Shown here: piece after piece, positions 33,746-44,231 of the stretch
Position numbering within the stretch: position 1 is the stretch's first letter
Layout: each line of letters starts with the position of its first letter
NCBI GenBank assembly: GCA_934718155.1
Contig: CAKUZF010000003.1
Span: forward strand, 1 to 64,000
Direction of reading: 5' to 3'
Length of the DNA stretch: 64,000 nucleotides
DNA from: an uncultured Parabacteroides sp.
GTDB taxonomy: Bacteria; Bacteroidota; Bacteroidia; Bacteroidales; Tannerellaceae
The notes under the pieces: model-generated
Databases searched by the model: none
Told to the model about the DNA's origin: nothing
What the model saw: the letters and a program-made list of their open reading frames with translations, nothing else
Translations under genes and position numbers: made by a program

Positions 33746-36700
33746 TTAATCATCGTTATCCATCGCATTGAAATCAACTACAGCTCGACGATTTGAATAG
33801 GCGCGCTCGAAATCCTCTTTCGCACCAACAATCAACTTATCGAACTCACGCTGACCTGTACCTGCAGGAATCAAGTGACCACAGATCACATTCTCCTTCA
33901 AGCCCTCCAAGCGATCCACCTTGCCATTGATAGCAGCCTCGTTGAGCACCTTCGTCGTCTCCTGGAAAGAAGCGGCCGACATGAAGCTGGTTGTCTGCAA
34001 TGCTGCACGCGTGATACCCTGAAGAATCTGGTTAGCAGTAGCAGGAACAGCATCACGCACCTCGACCAACTTCAAGTCACGACGCTTCAACATACTGTTT
34101 TCATCGCGCAACTTACGAGCAGTGACGATCTGACCAGCCTGCAATGTCTGAGAATCGCCAGCATCGGTAACAACTTTCTTGCCCCAAATACGGTCATTTT
34201 CATCCATCACCTCCAGCTTATCGACAACTTGCTGCTCCAAGAAGCGAGTATCTCCCGGATCAACCACCTCTACCTTACGCATCATCTGACGAACGATTAC
34301 CTCGAAGTGCTTGTCGTTAATCTTAACACCCTGCAGACGATATACATCCTGAACCTCGTTCACGATATACTCCTGAACGGCAGTCGGACCCATGATCGCC
34401 AAGATGTCGGAAGGAGTGATCGCTCCATCTGATAACGGCATTCCTGCACGGATATAATCGTTCTCCTGTACCAGCAACTGTTTTGACAGAGGCACCATAT
34501 ACTTCTTCACCTCACCTAACTTAGAGGTTACGGTGATCTCACGATTACCACGCTTAATCTTGCCGAAGCCAACCTCGCCATCAATCTCAGAAACGACAGC
34601 AGGGTTAGACGGATTACGAGCCTCGAACAACTCGGTTACACGAGGCAGACCACCGGTAATATCACCAGCCTTACCAACTGCACGCGGAATCTTAACCAAC
34701 ACCTCACCTGCCTTGATTGCGTCGCCGTCTTCCTTCATAACATGCGCACTCAACGGCAAAGAGTAGTTCTTCAACAAGTTGCCAGCCTCATCAACGATAT
34801 GAGCGACCGGAGCTTTTGTCTTATCCTTCGACTCTATGATGATACGCTCAGTCAAACCTGTCGTCTCATCGCTCTCAACCTTATAAGTAACATTCTCGAT
34901 CATGCTCTCATATTGGATCTTACCTGATGCCTCTGATACAATCACAGCATTGAAAGGATCCCACTCCATGATCACGTCACCCTTCTTCACCGTAGATCCA
35001 TTGTCGAAGAACAATTTAGAACCATAGGGAATATTGTGCGTCAAGAGAACAATCTGTGTATTCGGATCAACAATACGCATCTCAGCCAAACGGCTCACTA
35101 CAACGAAGTAGCTCTTGCCTGTTGTCTGATCTACGGTTTCAACCGTACGAAGCTCATCAATCTCGAGTTTACCATCATATTTAGAAGTTAAGCTGTTCTC
35201 TGTAGCAATGTTAGAAGCGATACCACCAACGTGGAAAGTACGCAATGTCAACTGAGTACCCGGCTCACCGATAGACTGAGCAGCGATTACTCCTACGACC
35301 TCTCCCTTCTGAACCATGCGGTTCGTAGCCAAGTTACGGCCATAACACTTCGCACAAACACCCTTCTTAGACTCACAAGTCAATACAGAACGGATCTCAA
35401 CACTCTCGATCGGAGATTCCTCGATCTTCTGAGCAGCGTCCTCTCTAATCTCCTCGCCTGAACGAACAATCACCTCGCCCGTAATCGGGTGAATAACATC
35501 GTGAACAGAAACACGACCCAAAATACGCTCATACAAAGTAGCAATCACATCCTCGTTGTTCTTCAGCTCAGTGCAAACCAAACCACGAAGTGTACCACAA
35601 TCTTCCTCGTTCACAATGACATCATGGGAAACGTCAACCAAACGACGAGTCAAATATCCTGCATCGGCAGTCTTCAATGCGGTATCCGCCAAACCCTTAC
35701 GAGCACCGTGAGTAGAAATAAAGTACTCCAACACAGACAAACCTTCCTTAAAGTTAGAAAGGATCGGGTTCTCGATAATCTGAGCACCTTCTGCACCACT
35801 CTTCTGCGGCTTAGCCATCAAACCACGCATACCTGACAACTGACAAATCTGCGCCTTAGAACCACGAGCTCCAGAATCCATCATCATGAAGATAGAATTG
35901 AAACCGTCGTTATCCGTCTTTAACTTATTGATCAACACATTTGACAGCTCGCTGTTAACATGCGTCCAAGTATCAATGATCTGGTTATAGCGCTCATTGT
36001 TGGTAATGAAACCCATGTTATAATTGTTCATGGTCTCCTCAACAGCCGCATAACCCTTCTGCACCAAAGCCTCTTTCTCTTCAGGAATCAAAACATCTGC
36101 CAGGTTAAATGACAGACCACCCTTGAAGGCCATGTAGTAACCCAAGTTCTTAATATCATCCAAGAATTGAGCGGTACGTGCAACACCACAAGCTTTGATC
36201 ACGCGACCAATGATATCACGCAAGGCTTTCTTACCCAATACCTCGTTAACATAACCAACCTCTTTGGGAACGAACTCGTTGACCATCAAACGACCAACAG
36301 AAGTCTCTACTATTTTCTTCACCAAATTGCCATTCTCATCCAAATCATCAACATATACGTGAATCGGAGCGTGAATGTCAACTCGCTTCTCATTATAAGC
36401 GATAGTAGCCTCCTCATTGCTATAGAACTTCAAGCCCTCGCCCAACGTTCCCTTACGCAACTTGGTGATATAATACAAACCAAGCACCATATCCTGAGAA
36501 GGAACAGTGATCGGCGCACCATTCGCCGGGTTCAAAATGTTATGAGATGCCAACATCAGCATTTGGGCCTCCAAAACCGCCTCATTGCCCAAAGGCAAAT
36601 GGACTGCCATCTGGTCGCCATCAAAGTCGGCATTAAACGCAGTACAAGCCAACGGATGCAACTGAATTGCCTTACCCTCAATCAGTTTAGGTTGGAACGC

Positions 36701-38035
36701 CTGGATACCCAAACGGTGCAATGTCGGTGCACGGTTTAGCAACACAGGATGGCCCTTCATTACATATTCCAAGATATCCCATACGACAGGTTCCTTTCTA
36801 TCGACAATCTTCTTCGCAGACTTAACTGTCTTCACAATACCACGTTCGATAAGCTTACGGATAATGAACGGCTTATACAACTCTGCAGCCATATTCTTCG
36901 GCAAACCGCACTCATGCATCTTCAACTCCGGACCAACAACAATTACGGAACGAGCAGAGTAGTCAACACGCTTACCCAACAAGTTCTGGCGGAAGCGTCC
37001 TTGCTTACCCTTCAAACTATCAGAAAGAGACTTCAAGGGACGGTTAGCATCCGTCTTGACCGCACTCGACTTACGAGAGTTGTCGAACAAAGAATCTACA
37101 GCCTCCTGTAACATGCGCTTCTCATTACGCAAAATCACCTCAGGAGCTTTAATATCGATCAATCTTTTCAGACGATTATTACGAATAATCACCCTACGAT
37201 ACAAATCATTCAAATCGGAAGTAGCAAAACGGCCTCCATCCAACGGAACCAGCGGACGCAACTCAGGCGGAATCACGGGTATCACCTTCATGATCATCCA
37301 CTCCGGTTTGTTACGACCACGAGACGCACGGAAAGACTCCACTACCTGCAGACGCTTCAAGGCCTCATTCTTACGCTGCTGAGAGCTATCCGTACTAGCA
37401 CGGTGGCGCAACTCATATGAAAGAGAGTCTAAATCCAGACGAGCCAACAAATCATACACAGCCTCAGCACCGATTTTAGCGATGAATTTGTTAGGATCAG
37501 TATCCTCCAACATCTGATTCTCTCTGGGCAGGCTGTCCAAAACCTCCAGATACTCCTCTTCAGACAAAAGATCCAAATCAGCGACATTCTCCGCACAACC
37601 GCTCTGGATGACTACATAGCGCTCGTAATAGATAATTGAATCCAATTTCTTTGTAGGTAAACCTAACAAATAACCTATTTTGTTAGGCAAAGAACGGAAA
37701 TACCAAATGTGAGCAATAGGAACAACCAAATGGATATGTCCCATGCGCTCGCGACGTACCTTCTTTTCCGTAACTTCTACACCACAACGATCACAAACAA
37801 TACCCTTGTAACGAATTCGCTTGTATTTGCCGCAATGACACTCGTAATCCTTAACAGGACCGAAGATGCGCTCGCAAAACAAACCGTCGCGCTCAGGCTT
37901 GTAAGTACGATAGTTAATCGTTTCAGGCTTCAACACCTCGCCACTTGAATTCTCCAAGATTTCCTCTGGAGAAGCCAAGCCAATAGTGATTTTTGAAAAG
38001 TTACTCTTTATCTTGTTTTCTTTTCTAAAGGCCAT
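33746..38035 (-). CDS. rpoC: DNA-directed RNA polymerase subunit beta'
   Basis: The 1429-residue protein has an N-terminal zinc-ribbon (CHCGKYKRIRYKGIVCDRCG), the catalytic Mg-binding NADFDGDQMAVH near residue 470, the bridge-helix and trigger-loop region, and the second zinc site (CESKKGVCAKCYG). The length is usual for Bacteroidetes. It is the last gene of the large ribosomal/RNA polymerase block, 85 bp after rpoB, and ends at a bidirectional terminator. Confidence 0.99.
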   Translation of the reverse strand: MAFRKENKIKSNFSKITIGLASPEEILENSSGEVLKPETINYRTYKPERDGLFCERIFGPVKDYECHCGKYKRIRYKGIVCDRCGVEVTEKKVRRERMGHIHLVVPIAHIWYFRSLPNKIGYLLGLPTKKLDSIIYYERYVVIQSGCAENVADLDLLSEEEYLEVLDSLPRENQMLEDTDPNKFIAKIGAEAVYDLLARLDLDSLSYELRHRASTDSSQQRKNEALKRLQVVESFRASRGRNKPEWMIMKVIPVIPPELRPLVPLDGGRFATSDLNDLYRRVIIRNNRLKRLIDIKAPEVILRNEKRMLQEAVDSLFDNSRKSSAVKTDANRPLKSLSDSLKGKQGRFRQNLLGKRVDYSARSVIVVGPELKMHECGLPKNMAAELYKPFIIRKLIERGIVKTVKSAKKIVDRKEPVVWDILEYVMKGHPVLLNRAPTLHRLGIQAFQPKLIEGKAIQLHPLACTAFNADFDGDQMAVHLPLGNEAVLEAQMLMLASHNILNPANGAPITVPSQDMVLGLYYITKLRKGTLGEGLKFYSNEEATIAYNEKRVDIHAPIHVYVDDLDENGNLVKKIVETSVGRLMVNEFVPKEVGYVNEVLGKKALRDIIGRVIKACGVARTAQFLDDIKNLGYYMAFKGGLSFNLADVLIPEEKEALVQKGYAAVEETMNNYNMGFITNNERYNQIIDTWTHVNSELSNVLINKLKTDNDGFNSIFMMMDSGARGSKAQICQLSGMRGLMAKPQKSGAEGAQIIENPILSNFKEGLSVLEYFISTHGARKGLADTALKTADAGYLTRRLVDVSHDVIVNEEDCGTLRGLVCTELKNNEDVIATLYERILGRVSVHDVIHPITGEVIVRSGEEIREDAAQKIEESPIESVEIRSVLTCESKKGVCAKCYGRNLATNRMVQKGEVVGVIAAQSIGEPGTQLTLRTFHVGGIASNIATENSLTSKYDGKLEIDELRTVETVDQTTGKSYFVVVSRLAEMRIVDPNTQIVLLTHNIPYGSKLFFDNGSTVKKGDVIMEWDPFNAVIVSEASGKIQYESMIENVTYKVESDETTGLTERIIIESKDKTKAPVAHIVDEAGNLLKNYSLPLSAHVMKEDGDAIKAGEVLVKIPRAVGKAGDITGGLPRVTELFEARNPSNPAVVSEIDGEVGFGKIKRGNREITVTSKLGEVKKYMVPLSKQLLVQENDYIRAGMPLSDGAITPSDILAIMGPTAVQEYIVNEVQDVYRLQGVKINDKHFEVIVRQMMRKVEVVDPGDTRFLEQQVVDKLEVMDENDRIWGKKVVTDAGDSQTLQAGQIVTARKLRDENSMLKRRDLKLVEVRDAVPATANQILQGITRAALQTTSFMSAASFQETTKVLNEAAINGKVDRLEGLKENVICGHLIPAGTGQREFDKLIVGAKEDFERAYSNRRAVVDFNAMDNDD

Positions 38036-38119
38036 ATATTCTATTTATAAAGAGTTATCTATATTAGATGAAGTAGAGGGGCTACGAAAGCCCTTCTACT
38101 TCGTATTATTGATGAATAA

Positions 38120-41100
38120 TTAATCCAAAGTGAAACTCAAACCAAGTCCTCTCAACTCATGCAGCAACACGTTCAAAGACTCAGGAATACCAGGCTGCGG
38201 CATAGGATCGCCCTTAACGATAGCCTCGTAAGCCTTTGAGCGGCCCACTACATCATCAGACTTAATTGTCAGAATCTCCTGCAAGACATGAGCAGCTCCA
38301 AATGCCTCAAGCGCCCAAACCTCCATCTCTCCAAAACGCTGACCACCAAACTGAGCTTTACCACCCAATGGCTGCTGCGTAATCAAAGAGTAGGGACCGA
38401 TCGAACGAGCGTGCATCTTATCATCGACCATGTGGCCCAACTTCAAGAAGTAAGTCACACCGACTGTTGCTGTCTGGTCGAAACGCTCACCTGTACCACC
38501 ATCATACAGATAAGTCTTTCCGTAGCGAGGCACACCAGCCTTATCTGTCCACTCATTCAAATCATCCAAAGAGGCTCCATCGAAGATCGGTGTAGCGAAC
38601 TTCACGTTCAACTCACGGCCGGCCCAACCCAATACAGCCTCAAAGATCTGTCCCAAGTTCATACGAGACGGCACACCCAGCGGGTTCAAACAGATATCGA
38701 CTGGAGTACCATCAGCCAAGAACGGCATATCCTCTTGACGAACAATCTTTGACACGATACCTTTATTACCATGGCGACCTGCCATCTTATCACCTACCTG
38801 GATCTTACGCTTCTTAGCGATGTAAACCTTAGCCATCTGAACGATACCTGTAGGCAATTCATCACCAATTGTCAAGTCGAACTTTTTACGTCTCAACTCT
38901 GCGTCGAGCTCTTTGTATTTCTTCAGGTAATTCATGATTACCTGCTTGATTAACTCATTCTTCTGCGCATCAGCAGTCCACTTGCTGACCTGGATCGCAT
39001 TATAATCGAGATCCTCAAACGACTTACGTGTAAACTTCACACCCTTCGGGATAATCTCAGTATTCATGAAGTCCTTAACGCCCTGAGAAGTCTTCCCATT
39101 GGTCAATGTCAACAATTTATCAACCAATTGTCCCTTCAGGAGAGCCATCTTTTCAGCATACTCTTCATCGATTTTCGGCAGGATTGCCTTATCTGCCATC
39201 TTTGCCTTACGCTTCTTAACGGCTTTAGAGAACAAAGCAGAACCGATAACGACACCACGCAAAGAAGGAGTAGCCTTCAAGGAAGCATCTTTCACGTCGC
39301 CAGCCTTGTCACCAAAGATAGCACGCAGCAATTTCTCCTCAGGAGAGGGATCAGACTCACCCTTCGGAGTAATCTTACCAATCAGGATGTCACCCGGCTC
39401 AATACGCGCACCTACACGAACTATACCGCGCTCATCCAAATCCTTTGTAGCCTCTTCGCTAACATTGGGGATATCAGAAGTCAACTCCTCCATTCCACGC
39501 TTGGTTTCACGAACCTCCAGAATATATTCATCAACGTGTACAGAGGTAAAGAAGTCCTCTCTAACCATACGCTCGTTCAAAACGATCGCATCCTCATAGT
39601 TATAACCCTTCCAAGGCATATAAGCCACCTTAACATTTCGGCCCAAAGCCAACTCACCATTTTGAGTTGAGTAACCCTCTGTCAGAATATCGCCAGCCTT
39701 CACACGCTGACCACGATGGCAGATAGGCCTCAAGTCTACTGTAGTGCTCTGGTTAGTTTTACGCCATTTCGGGATATTGTATGTCTTCACCGCATCCTCG
39801 AAGCTTACGAACTCCTCGTCCTCGGTGCGGTCATATTTAATCTTAATACAAGTAGCATCCACAAACACAACCTCGCCCTCGCGCTCAGCCATAATCTGCG
39901 TACGAGAGTCGCGAGCCACCTGAGCCTCAATGCCTGTACCAACAATAGGCGCATCCGTACGCAACAAAGGAACTGCCTGGCGCATCATGTTAGAACCCAT
40001 CAAAGCACGGTTAGCGTCATCATGCTCCAAGAACGGAATCAAAGATGCCGCAATAGATGCAATCTGCTGCGGAGCCACATCCATCAAGTCCACCTCAGAA
40101 GGTGAAACAACAGGGAAATCTGCCTCAAAACGCGCCTTTACACGATCGCGAACGAAATGACCATCATCGGTCAACGGAGCGTTGCCCTGCGCAATTGTTT
40201 TTTCTTCTTCTTCCTCAGCCGTGAAGTATTCCAGTCCTTCGGGAGTCATATCAACCTTCCCGTCTACTACCTTGCGATAAGGAGTAGAGATAAAGCCTAA
40301 GTCATTGATCTTCGCATAAACACACAAAGAAGAAATCAAACCAATGTTCGGACCCTCAGGAGTCTCAATCGGACACAGACGACCATAGTGAGTGTAGTGA
40401 ACGTCTCGAACCTCGAAACCAGCACGATCACGTGACAAACCTCCAGGTCCTAAGGCAGACAAACGACGCTTGTGAGTAATCTCAGCCAAGGGATTAGTTT
40501 GGTCCATGAACTGAGACAAGGCGTTCGTGCCAAAGAATGAGTTCACTACAGAAGAGATCGTTTTAGCATTGATCAAATCAATCGGAGTGAAGACCTCGTT
40601 ATCGCGCACATTCATTCGCTCACGAACAGTACGTGACATACGGGCCAAACCTATGCCAAATTGATTATAAAGTTGCTCACCTACGGTACGCACACGACGA
40701 TTACTCAAGTGATCGATATCATCAACAATAGCCTTTGAGTTTATCAACTCGATCAGATATTTTATGATCTCAATCATATCCTCTTTCGTCAAAACCTTAA
40801 CATCTTCACTGATAGTAAGGTTCAACTTCTTGTTGATGCGATAACGACCAACATCACCCAAGTCATAACGCTTTTCAGAGAAGAAAAGATTGGTGATTAC
40901 CTCTCGTGCACTAGCCTCATCCGCAGGCTCAGCATTTCTCAACTGGCGGTAGATATAGAATACAGCCTCTTTCTCAGAGTTACTGGTATCCTTTTGCAGT
41001 GTATTATAAATGATCGCATAATCAGAAAGGCTCTGATCGTCGCGATGCAACAAAATATTTTCTGCACCCGAAGATAAGATCTCCTCGATATTATCCTCGT

Positions 41101-41932
41101 CCAATACAGATTCACGGTCTATAATAACCTCATTACGCTCAATAGAAACAACCTCGCCAGTATCTTCATCAACGAAATCCTCAGTCCAGGTCTTCAAAAC
41201 ACGCGCTGCCAACTTACGACCGATGTAGTTCTGTAAAGTGGAGCGAGAGACCTTAACCTCCTCTGCCAAGTTGAAGATCTCAAGAATGTCTTTATCGCTC
41301 TCGAAACCGATAGCTCTCAACAATGTGGTGACAGGCAACTTTTTCTTTCGATCGATGTAAGCATACATGACATTATTGATGTCGGTTGCGAACTCAATCC
41401 AAGAGCCCTTAAACGGGATGATTCGAGCGGAGTAGAGCTTCGTACCATTTGCGTGGGTGCTCTGTCCAAAGAATACACCAGGAGAACGGTGCAACTGAGA
41501 GACCACAACGCGCTCAGCACCATTAATCACAAACGTACCTCTCTCCGTCATATAGGGAATCGGGCCTAAGTAAACGTCCTGAATAACCGTATCAAAATCC
41601 TCGTGATCAGGATCCGTGCAATACAGTTTCAGCTTGGCCTTTAACGGAACGCTATAGGTCAAGCCACGTGAAATACACTCGTCAATAGAATAACGAGGCG
41701 GATCGATATAGTAATCTAAGAACTCTAACACAAAATTGTTACGCGTGTCCGCAATAGGGAAATTCTCAGCGAACACCTTATACAATCCCTCTTTCTTACG
41801 TTTCTCAGGAGGGGTGTCAAGTTGCAGAAAGTCTTGGAACGACTTCAATTGCACTTCGAGAAAGTCCGGATACGGAAATTGATTCTTAATCGAAGCAAAA
41901 TTTATTCTTTGGTTTTCAGCTGTTGAAGACAT
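38120..41932 (-). CDS. rpoB: DNA-directed RNA polymerase subunit beta
   Basis: The 1270-residue protein is complete. The rifampicin-binding region reads FFGTNALSQFMDQTNPL, followed by THKRRLSALGPGGLSRDRAG. Downstream catalytic-centre sequences such as GDKMAGRHGNKGIVSK and GYNYEDAIVLNE are intact. The wild-type-like residues in the rifampicin cluster (the S, Q, D, H, S positions) suggest drug sensitivity, an inference from sequence only. It is separated from rplL by a terminator-like hairpin. Confidence 0.99.
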   Translation of the reverse strand: MSSTAENQRINFASIKNQFPYPDFLEVQLKSFQDFLQLDTPPEKRKKEGLYKVFAENFPIADTRNNFVLEFLDYYIDPPRYSIDECISRGLTYSVPLKAKLKLYCTDPDHEDFDTVIQDVYLGPIPYMTERGTFVINGAERVVVSQLHRSPGVFFGQSTHANGTKLYSARIIPFKGSWIEFATDINNVMYAYIDRKKKLPVTTLLRAIGFESDKDILEIFNLAEEVKVSRSTLQNYIGRKLAARVLKTWTEDFVDEDTGEVVSIERNEVIIDRESVLDEDNIEEILSSGAENILLHRDDQSLSDYAIIYNTLQKDTSNSEKEAVFYIYRQLRNAEPADEASAREVITNLFFSEKRYDLGDVGRYRINKKLNLTISEDVKVLTKEDMIEIIKYLIELINSKAIVDDIDHLSNRRVRTVGEQLYNQFGIGLARMSRTVRERMNVRDNEVFTPIDLINAKTISSVVNSFFGTNALSQFMDQTNPLAEITHKRRLSALGPGGLSRDRAGFEVRDVHYTHYGRLCPIETPEGPNIGLISSLCVYAKINDLGFISTPYRKVVDGKVDMTPEGLEYFTAEEEEEKTIAQGNAPLTDDGHFVRDRVKARFEADFPVVSPSEVDLMDVAPQQIASIAASLIPFLEHDDANRALMGSNMMRQAVPLLRTDAPIVGTGIEAQVARDSRTQIMAEREGEVVFVDATCIKIKYDRTEDEEFVSFEDAVKTYNIPKWRKTNQSTTVDLRPICHRGQRVKAGDILTEGYSTQNGELALGRNVKVAYMPWKGYNYEDAIVLNERMVREDFFTSVHVDEYILEVRETKRGMEELTSDIPNVSEEATKDLDERGIVRVGARIEPGDILIGKITPKGESDPSPEEKLLRAIFGDKAGDVKDASLKATPSLRGVVIGSALFSKAVKKRKAKMADKAILPKIDEEYAEKMALLKGQLVDKLLTLTNGKTSQGVKDFMNTEIIPKGVKFTRKSFEDLDYNAIQVSKWTADAQKNELIKQVIMNYLKKYKELDAELRRKKFDLTIGDELPTGIVQMAKVYIAKKRKIQVGDKMAGRHGNKGIVSKIVRQEDMPFLADGTPVDICLNPLGVPSRMNLGQIFEAVLGWAGRELNVKFATPIFDGASLDDLNEWTDKAGVPRYGKTYLYDGGTGERFDQTATVGVTYFLKLGHMVDDKMHARSIGPYSLITQQPLGGKAQFGGQRFGEMEVWALEAFGAAHVLQEILTIKSDDVVGRSKAYEAIVKGDPMPQPGIPESLNVLLHELRGLGLSFTLD

Positions 41933-41971
41933 CTAGTAGGTAATTAATGAACTTATTGAAATTATAGACAC

Positions 41972-42010
41972 AAAAAGGTTAAGAGTCTTCTTATGCAAAG
42001 ACTCTTAACC
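41972..42010 (-). terminator. Attenuator hairpin between rplL and rpoB
   Basis: On the minus strand, GGTTAAGAGTC pairs with GACTCTTAACC and is followed by TTTTTG. Its place between rplL and rpoB mirrors the partial terminator known in E. coli, which lowers rpoBC relative to ribosomal protein output. Confidence 0.85.
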
Positions 42011-42037
42011 AATCACCTGGAAACCAGGTTATAAATA

Positions 42038-42412
42038 CTATTTAAGCTCAACCTCAGCGCCAGCTTCCTCAAGCTGCTTCTTCAATGCCTCAGCGTCAGC
42101 CTTAGCGATACCCTCCTTTACGTTGCTAGGAGCACCATCAACCAAATCCTTAGCCTCTTTCAAGCCAAGACCTGTCAACTCCTTAACCAACTTAACGATA
42201 GCCAACTTATTTGCGCCCGGAGCCTTCAATACAACATCGAATGAAGTCTTCTCCTCAGCAGCAGCAGCGGGACCAGCAGCGGGACCAGCAACAGCAACAG
42301 CTGCAGCAGCAGGTTCGATACCGTACTCTTCTTTAAGGATAGTAGCCAACTCGCTAACCTCTTTAACGGTCAAGTTTACTAATTGTTCTGCAAAAGCTTT
42401 CAAATCTGCCAT
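42038..42412 (-). CDS. rplL: 50S ribosomal protein L7/L12
   Basis: The 124-residue acidic protein has an N-terminal dimerisation helix (FAEQLVNLTVKEVSELA). The Ala/Pro/Gly-rich hinge contains a duplicated AGPAAGPAAA segment, and the C-terminal domain (EKTSFDVVLKAPGANKLAIVK, TGLGLKEAKDLVDGAP) recruits translation factors. It forms the ribosomal stalk bound to L10. It follows rplJ by about 50 bp. Confidence 0.98.
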   Translation of the reverse strand: MADLKAFAEQLVNLTVKEVSELATILKEEYGIEPAAAAVAVAGPAAGPAAAAEEKTSFDVVLKAPGANKLAIVKLVKELTGLGLKEAKDLVDGAPSNVKEGIAKADAEALKKQLEEAGAEVELK

Positions 42413-42461
42413 TTTTGTATGTTTTAAAAGTTTATTCTTGAATAAATTGTTTAATTATAAA

Positions 42462-42992
42462 TTATCTTTCCTCCAAGGTTTTCAACAAGCCATGGATAGT
42501 TTGTCCTGATGACTGCAGAGCAGAAATAACGTTCTTTGCCGGAGACTCCAACAATGCGATAACGTCTGCGATAAGCTCGTTCTTGCTCTTGATGTTTACC
42601 AAGGTCTCCAAATTCTCAGCACCTACATAGAAGCTCTCCTGTACATAAGCGGCCTTGAAAACCGGCTTAGCGGGCTGATCCTTCTTCGCATCCTTAGTAA
42701 AATCCTTAATCAGGCGGGCGGGAGCATTAGCAACCTGTGAGAACATCACAGCTGTATTTCCCTTCAGAGCACCTATCAACTCAGAGTAATCACCCTCTAA
42801 GCTTTCTAATGCTTTCTTAAGCAAGTTGTTCTTTACAACAACCAGCTTAACCTCACGCTTGAAACATTCTCTTCTTAATTTGCTGGTCTTCTCGGCATCC
42901 ATTGCCTCGATGTCAGTCAAATAGAAGTTAGGATATTCCTTTAAAATCTCGGCCAATTGACCTATAATAACGCCTTTATCTTCCTTTCTCAT
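42462..42992 (-). CDS. rplJ: 50S ribosomal protein L10
   Basis: The 176-residue protein has an N-terminal rRNA-binding half (MRKEDKGVIIGQLAEILK, VVKNNLLKKALE) and a C-terminal helix that carries L7/L12 dimers. It is of standard length and sits in the conserved rplK-rplA-rplJ-rplL order, 13 bp after rplA. Confidence 0.97.
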   Translation of the reverse strand: MRKEDKGVIIGQLAEILKEYPNFYLTDIEAMDAEKTSKLRRECFKREVKLVVVKNNLLKKALESLEGDYSELIGALKGNTAVMFSQVANAPARLIKDFTKDAKKDQPAKPVFKAAYVQESFYVGAENLETLVNIKSKNELIADVIALLESPAKNVISALQSSGQTIHGLLKTLEER

Positions 42993-43005
42993 TGTTCAAT
43001 TGTTT

Positions 43006-43704
43006 TTAGATTTCTTCAACTGACTTCGGGTCAATCTTGATACCCGCACTCATAGTACTTGAAAGATAAATGCTCTTAATATACGTACCCTTAGCTGCAG
43101 TCGGCTTCAACTTAAGCAATGTCTGGATAAACTCCTTCGCATTACCGCGGATCTGATCGGGAGTGAAAGAAACCTTACCGATAGAAGTATGAACGATACC
43201 AGTCTTATCTACCTTAAAGTCAATCTTACCCTGCTTAACTTCCTTCACCGCATTGCCGATCTCATTGGTAACCGTACCGCTCTTAGGATTCGGCATCAAG
43301 CCACGAGGACCCAAAACACGACCCAAAGCACCGATCTTACCCATGATAGAAGGCATCGTAATGATAACATCTACGTCAGTCCAACCACCTTTGATCTTGT
43401 TGATATATTCGTCCAAGCCTACATAGTCAGCACCAGCCGCAGTAGCCTCGGCCTCCTTGTCAGGAGTACACAACGCAAGAACCCTAACCTGCTTACCAGT
43501 TCCGTGAGGCAATGAAACCACGCCTCTAACCATCTGGTTGGCTTTACGGGGGTCAACACCCAAACGGACATCTACATCTACAGATGCATCAAACTTTGTA
43601 GTAGTGATTTCCTTCACCAAAGCTGAAGCCTCTTTCAACGTATATGCTTTCCCAGCTTCAATCTTGCCCAAAGCCAACTTTTGATTTTTTGTAAGTTTAC
43701 TCAT
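43006..43704 (-). CDS. rplA: 50S ribosomal protein L1
   Basis: The 232-residue protein has the L1 signatures VDVRLGVDPRKANQMVRG, PHGTGK and GRVLGPRGLMPNPKSGTV. It builds the L1 stalk that helps eject deacylated tRNA, and in other bacteria it represses its own operon. It lies 15 bp after rplK. Confidence 0.98.
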   Translation of the reverse strand: MSKLTKNQKLALGKIEAGKAYTLKEASALVKEITTTKFDASVDVDVRLGVDPRKANQMVRGVVSLPHGTGKQVRVLALCTPDKEAEATAAGADYVGLDEYINKIKGGWTDVDVIITMPSIMGKIGALGRVLGPRGLMPNPKSGTVTNEIGNAVKEVKQGKIDFKVDKTGIVHTSIGKVSFTPDQIRGNAKEFIQTLLKLKPTAAKGTYIKSIYLSSTMSAGIKIDPKSVEEI

Positions 43705-43719
43705 CTCAATTGAAGTTTA

Positions 43720-44163
43720 TTAATTATTACCCGGGAATGCCCCATTTACAGTGATACCCATACTTCTAGCCGTACCAGCAACCATCTTCATGGCTGACTC
43801 CACGGTAAAGCAGTTCAAGTCGACCAACTTGTCCTCTGCGATGGCCTTCACCTGATCCCAAGTGATCTCAGCGATCTTGGAACGATTAGGCTGCGCAGAA
43901 CCGCTCTTCTTCTTAGTAGCTTCCAACAACTGGATGGCTACAGGAGGAGTTTTAACGACAAAGTCGAAAGACTTATCGACATAGTAAGTAATTACCACAG
44001 GTAAAACCTTACCAGCCTTGTCTTGGGTCTTGGCATTAAATTGCTTGCAAAACTCCATAATGTTAATACCCTTAGAACCCAACGCAGGTCCTACTGGGGG
44101 AGAAGGGTTTGCTGCTCCTCCTTTAATCTGCAATTTGATTTGTCCAGCAACTTCTTTAGCCAT
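43720..44163 (-). CDS. rplK: 50S ribosomal protein L11
   Basis: The 147-residue protein has the N-terminal IKLQIKGGAANPSPPVGPALG that contacts the GTPase-centre RNA and thiostrepton, and a C-terminal RNA-binding domain with GTARSMGI. It follows nusG by 68 bp in the usual order. Confidence 0.98.
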   Translation of the reverse strand: MAKEVAGQIKLQIKGGAANPSPPVGPALGSKGINIMEFCKQFNAKTQDKAGKVLPVVITYYVDKSFDFVVKTPPVAIQLLEATKKKSGSAQPNRSKIAEITWDQVKAIAEDKLVDLNCFTVESAMKMVAGTARSMGITVNGAFPGNN

Positions 44164-44231
44164 TGTTTCTAATTTTTAGATATATAACATCGATAACTTT
44201 AAGAATGAGGATACTTTTCGTAACCAGAGCA

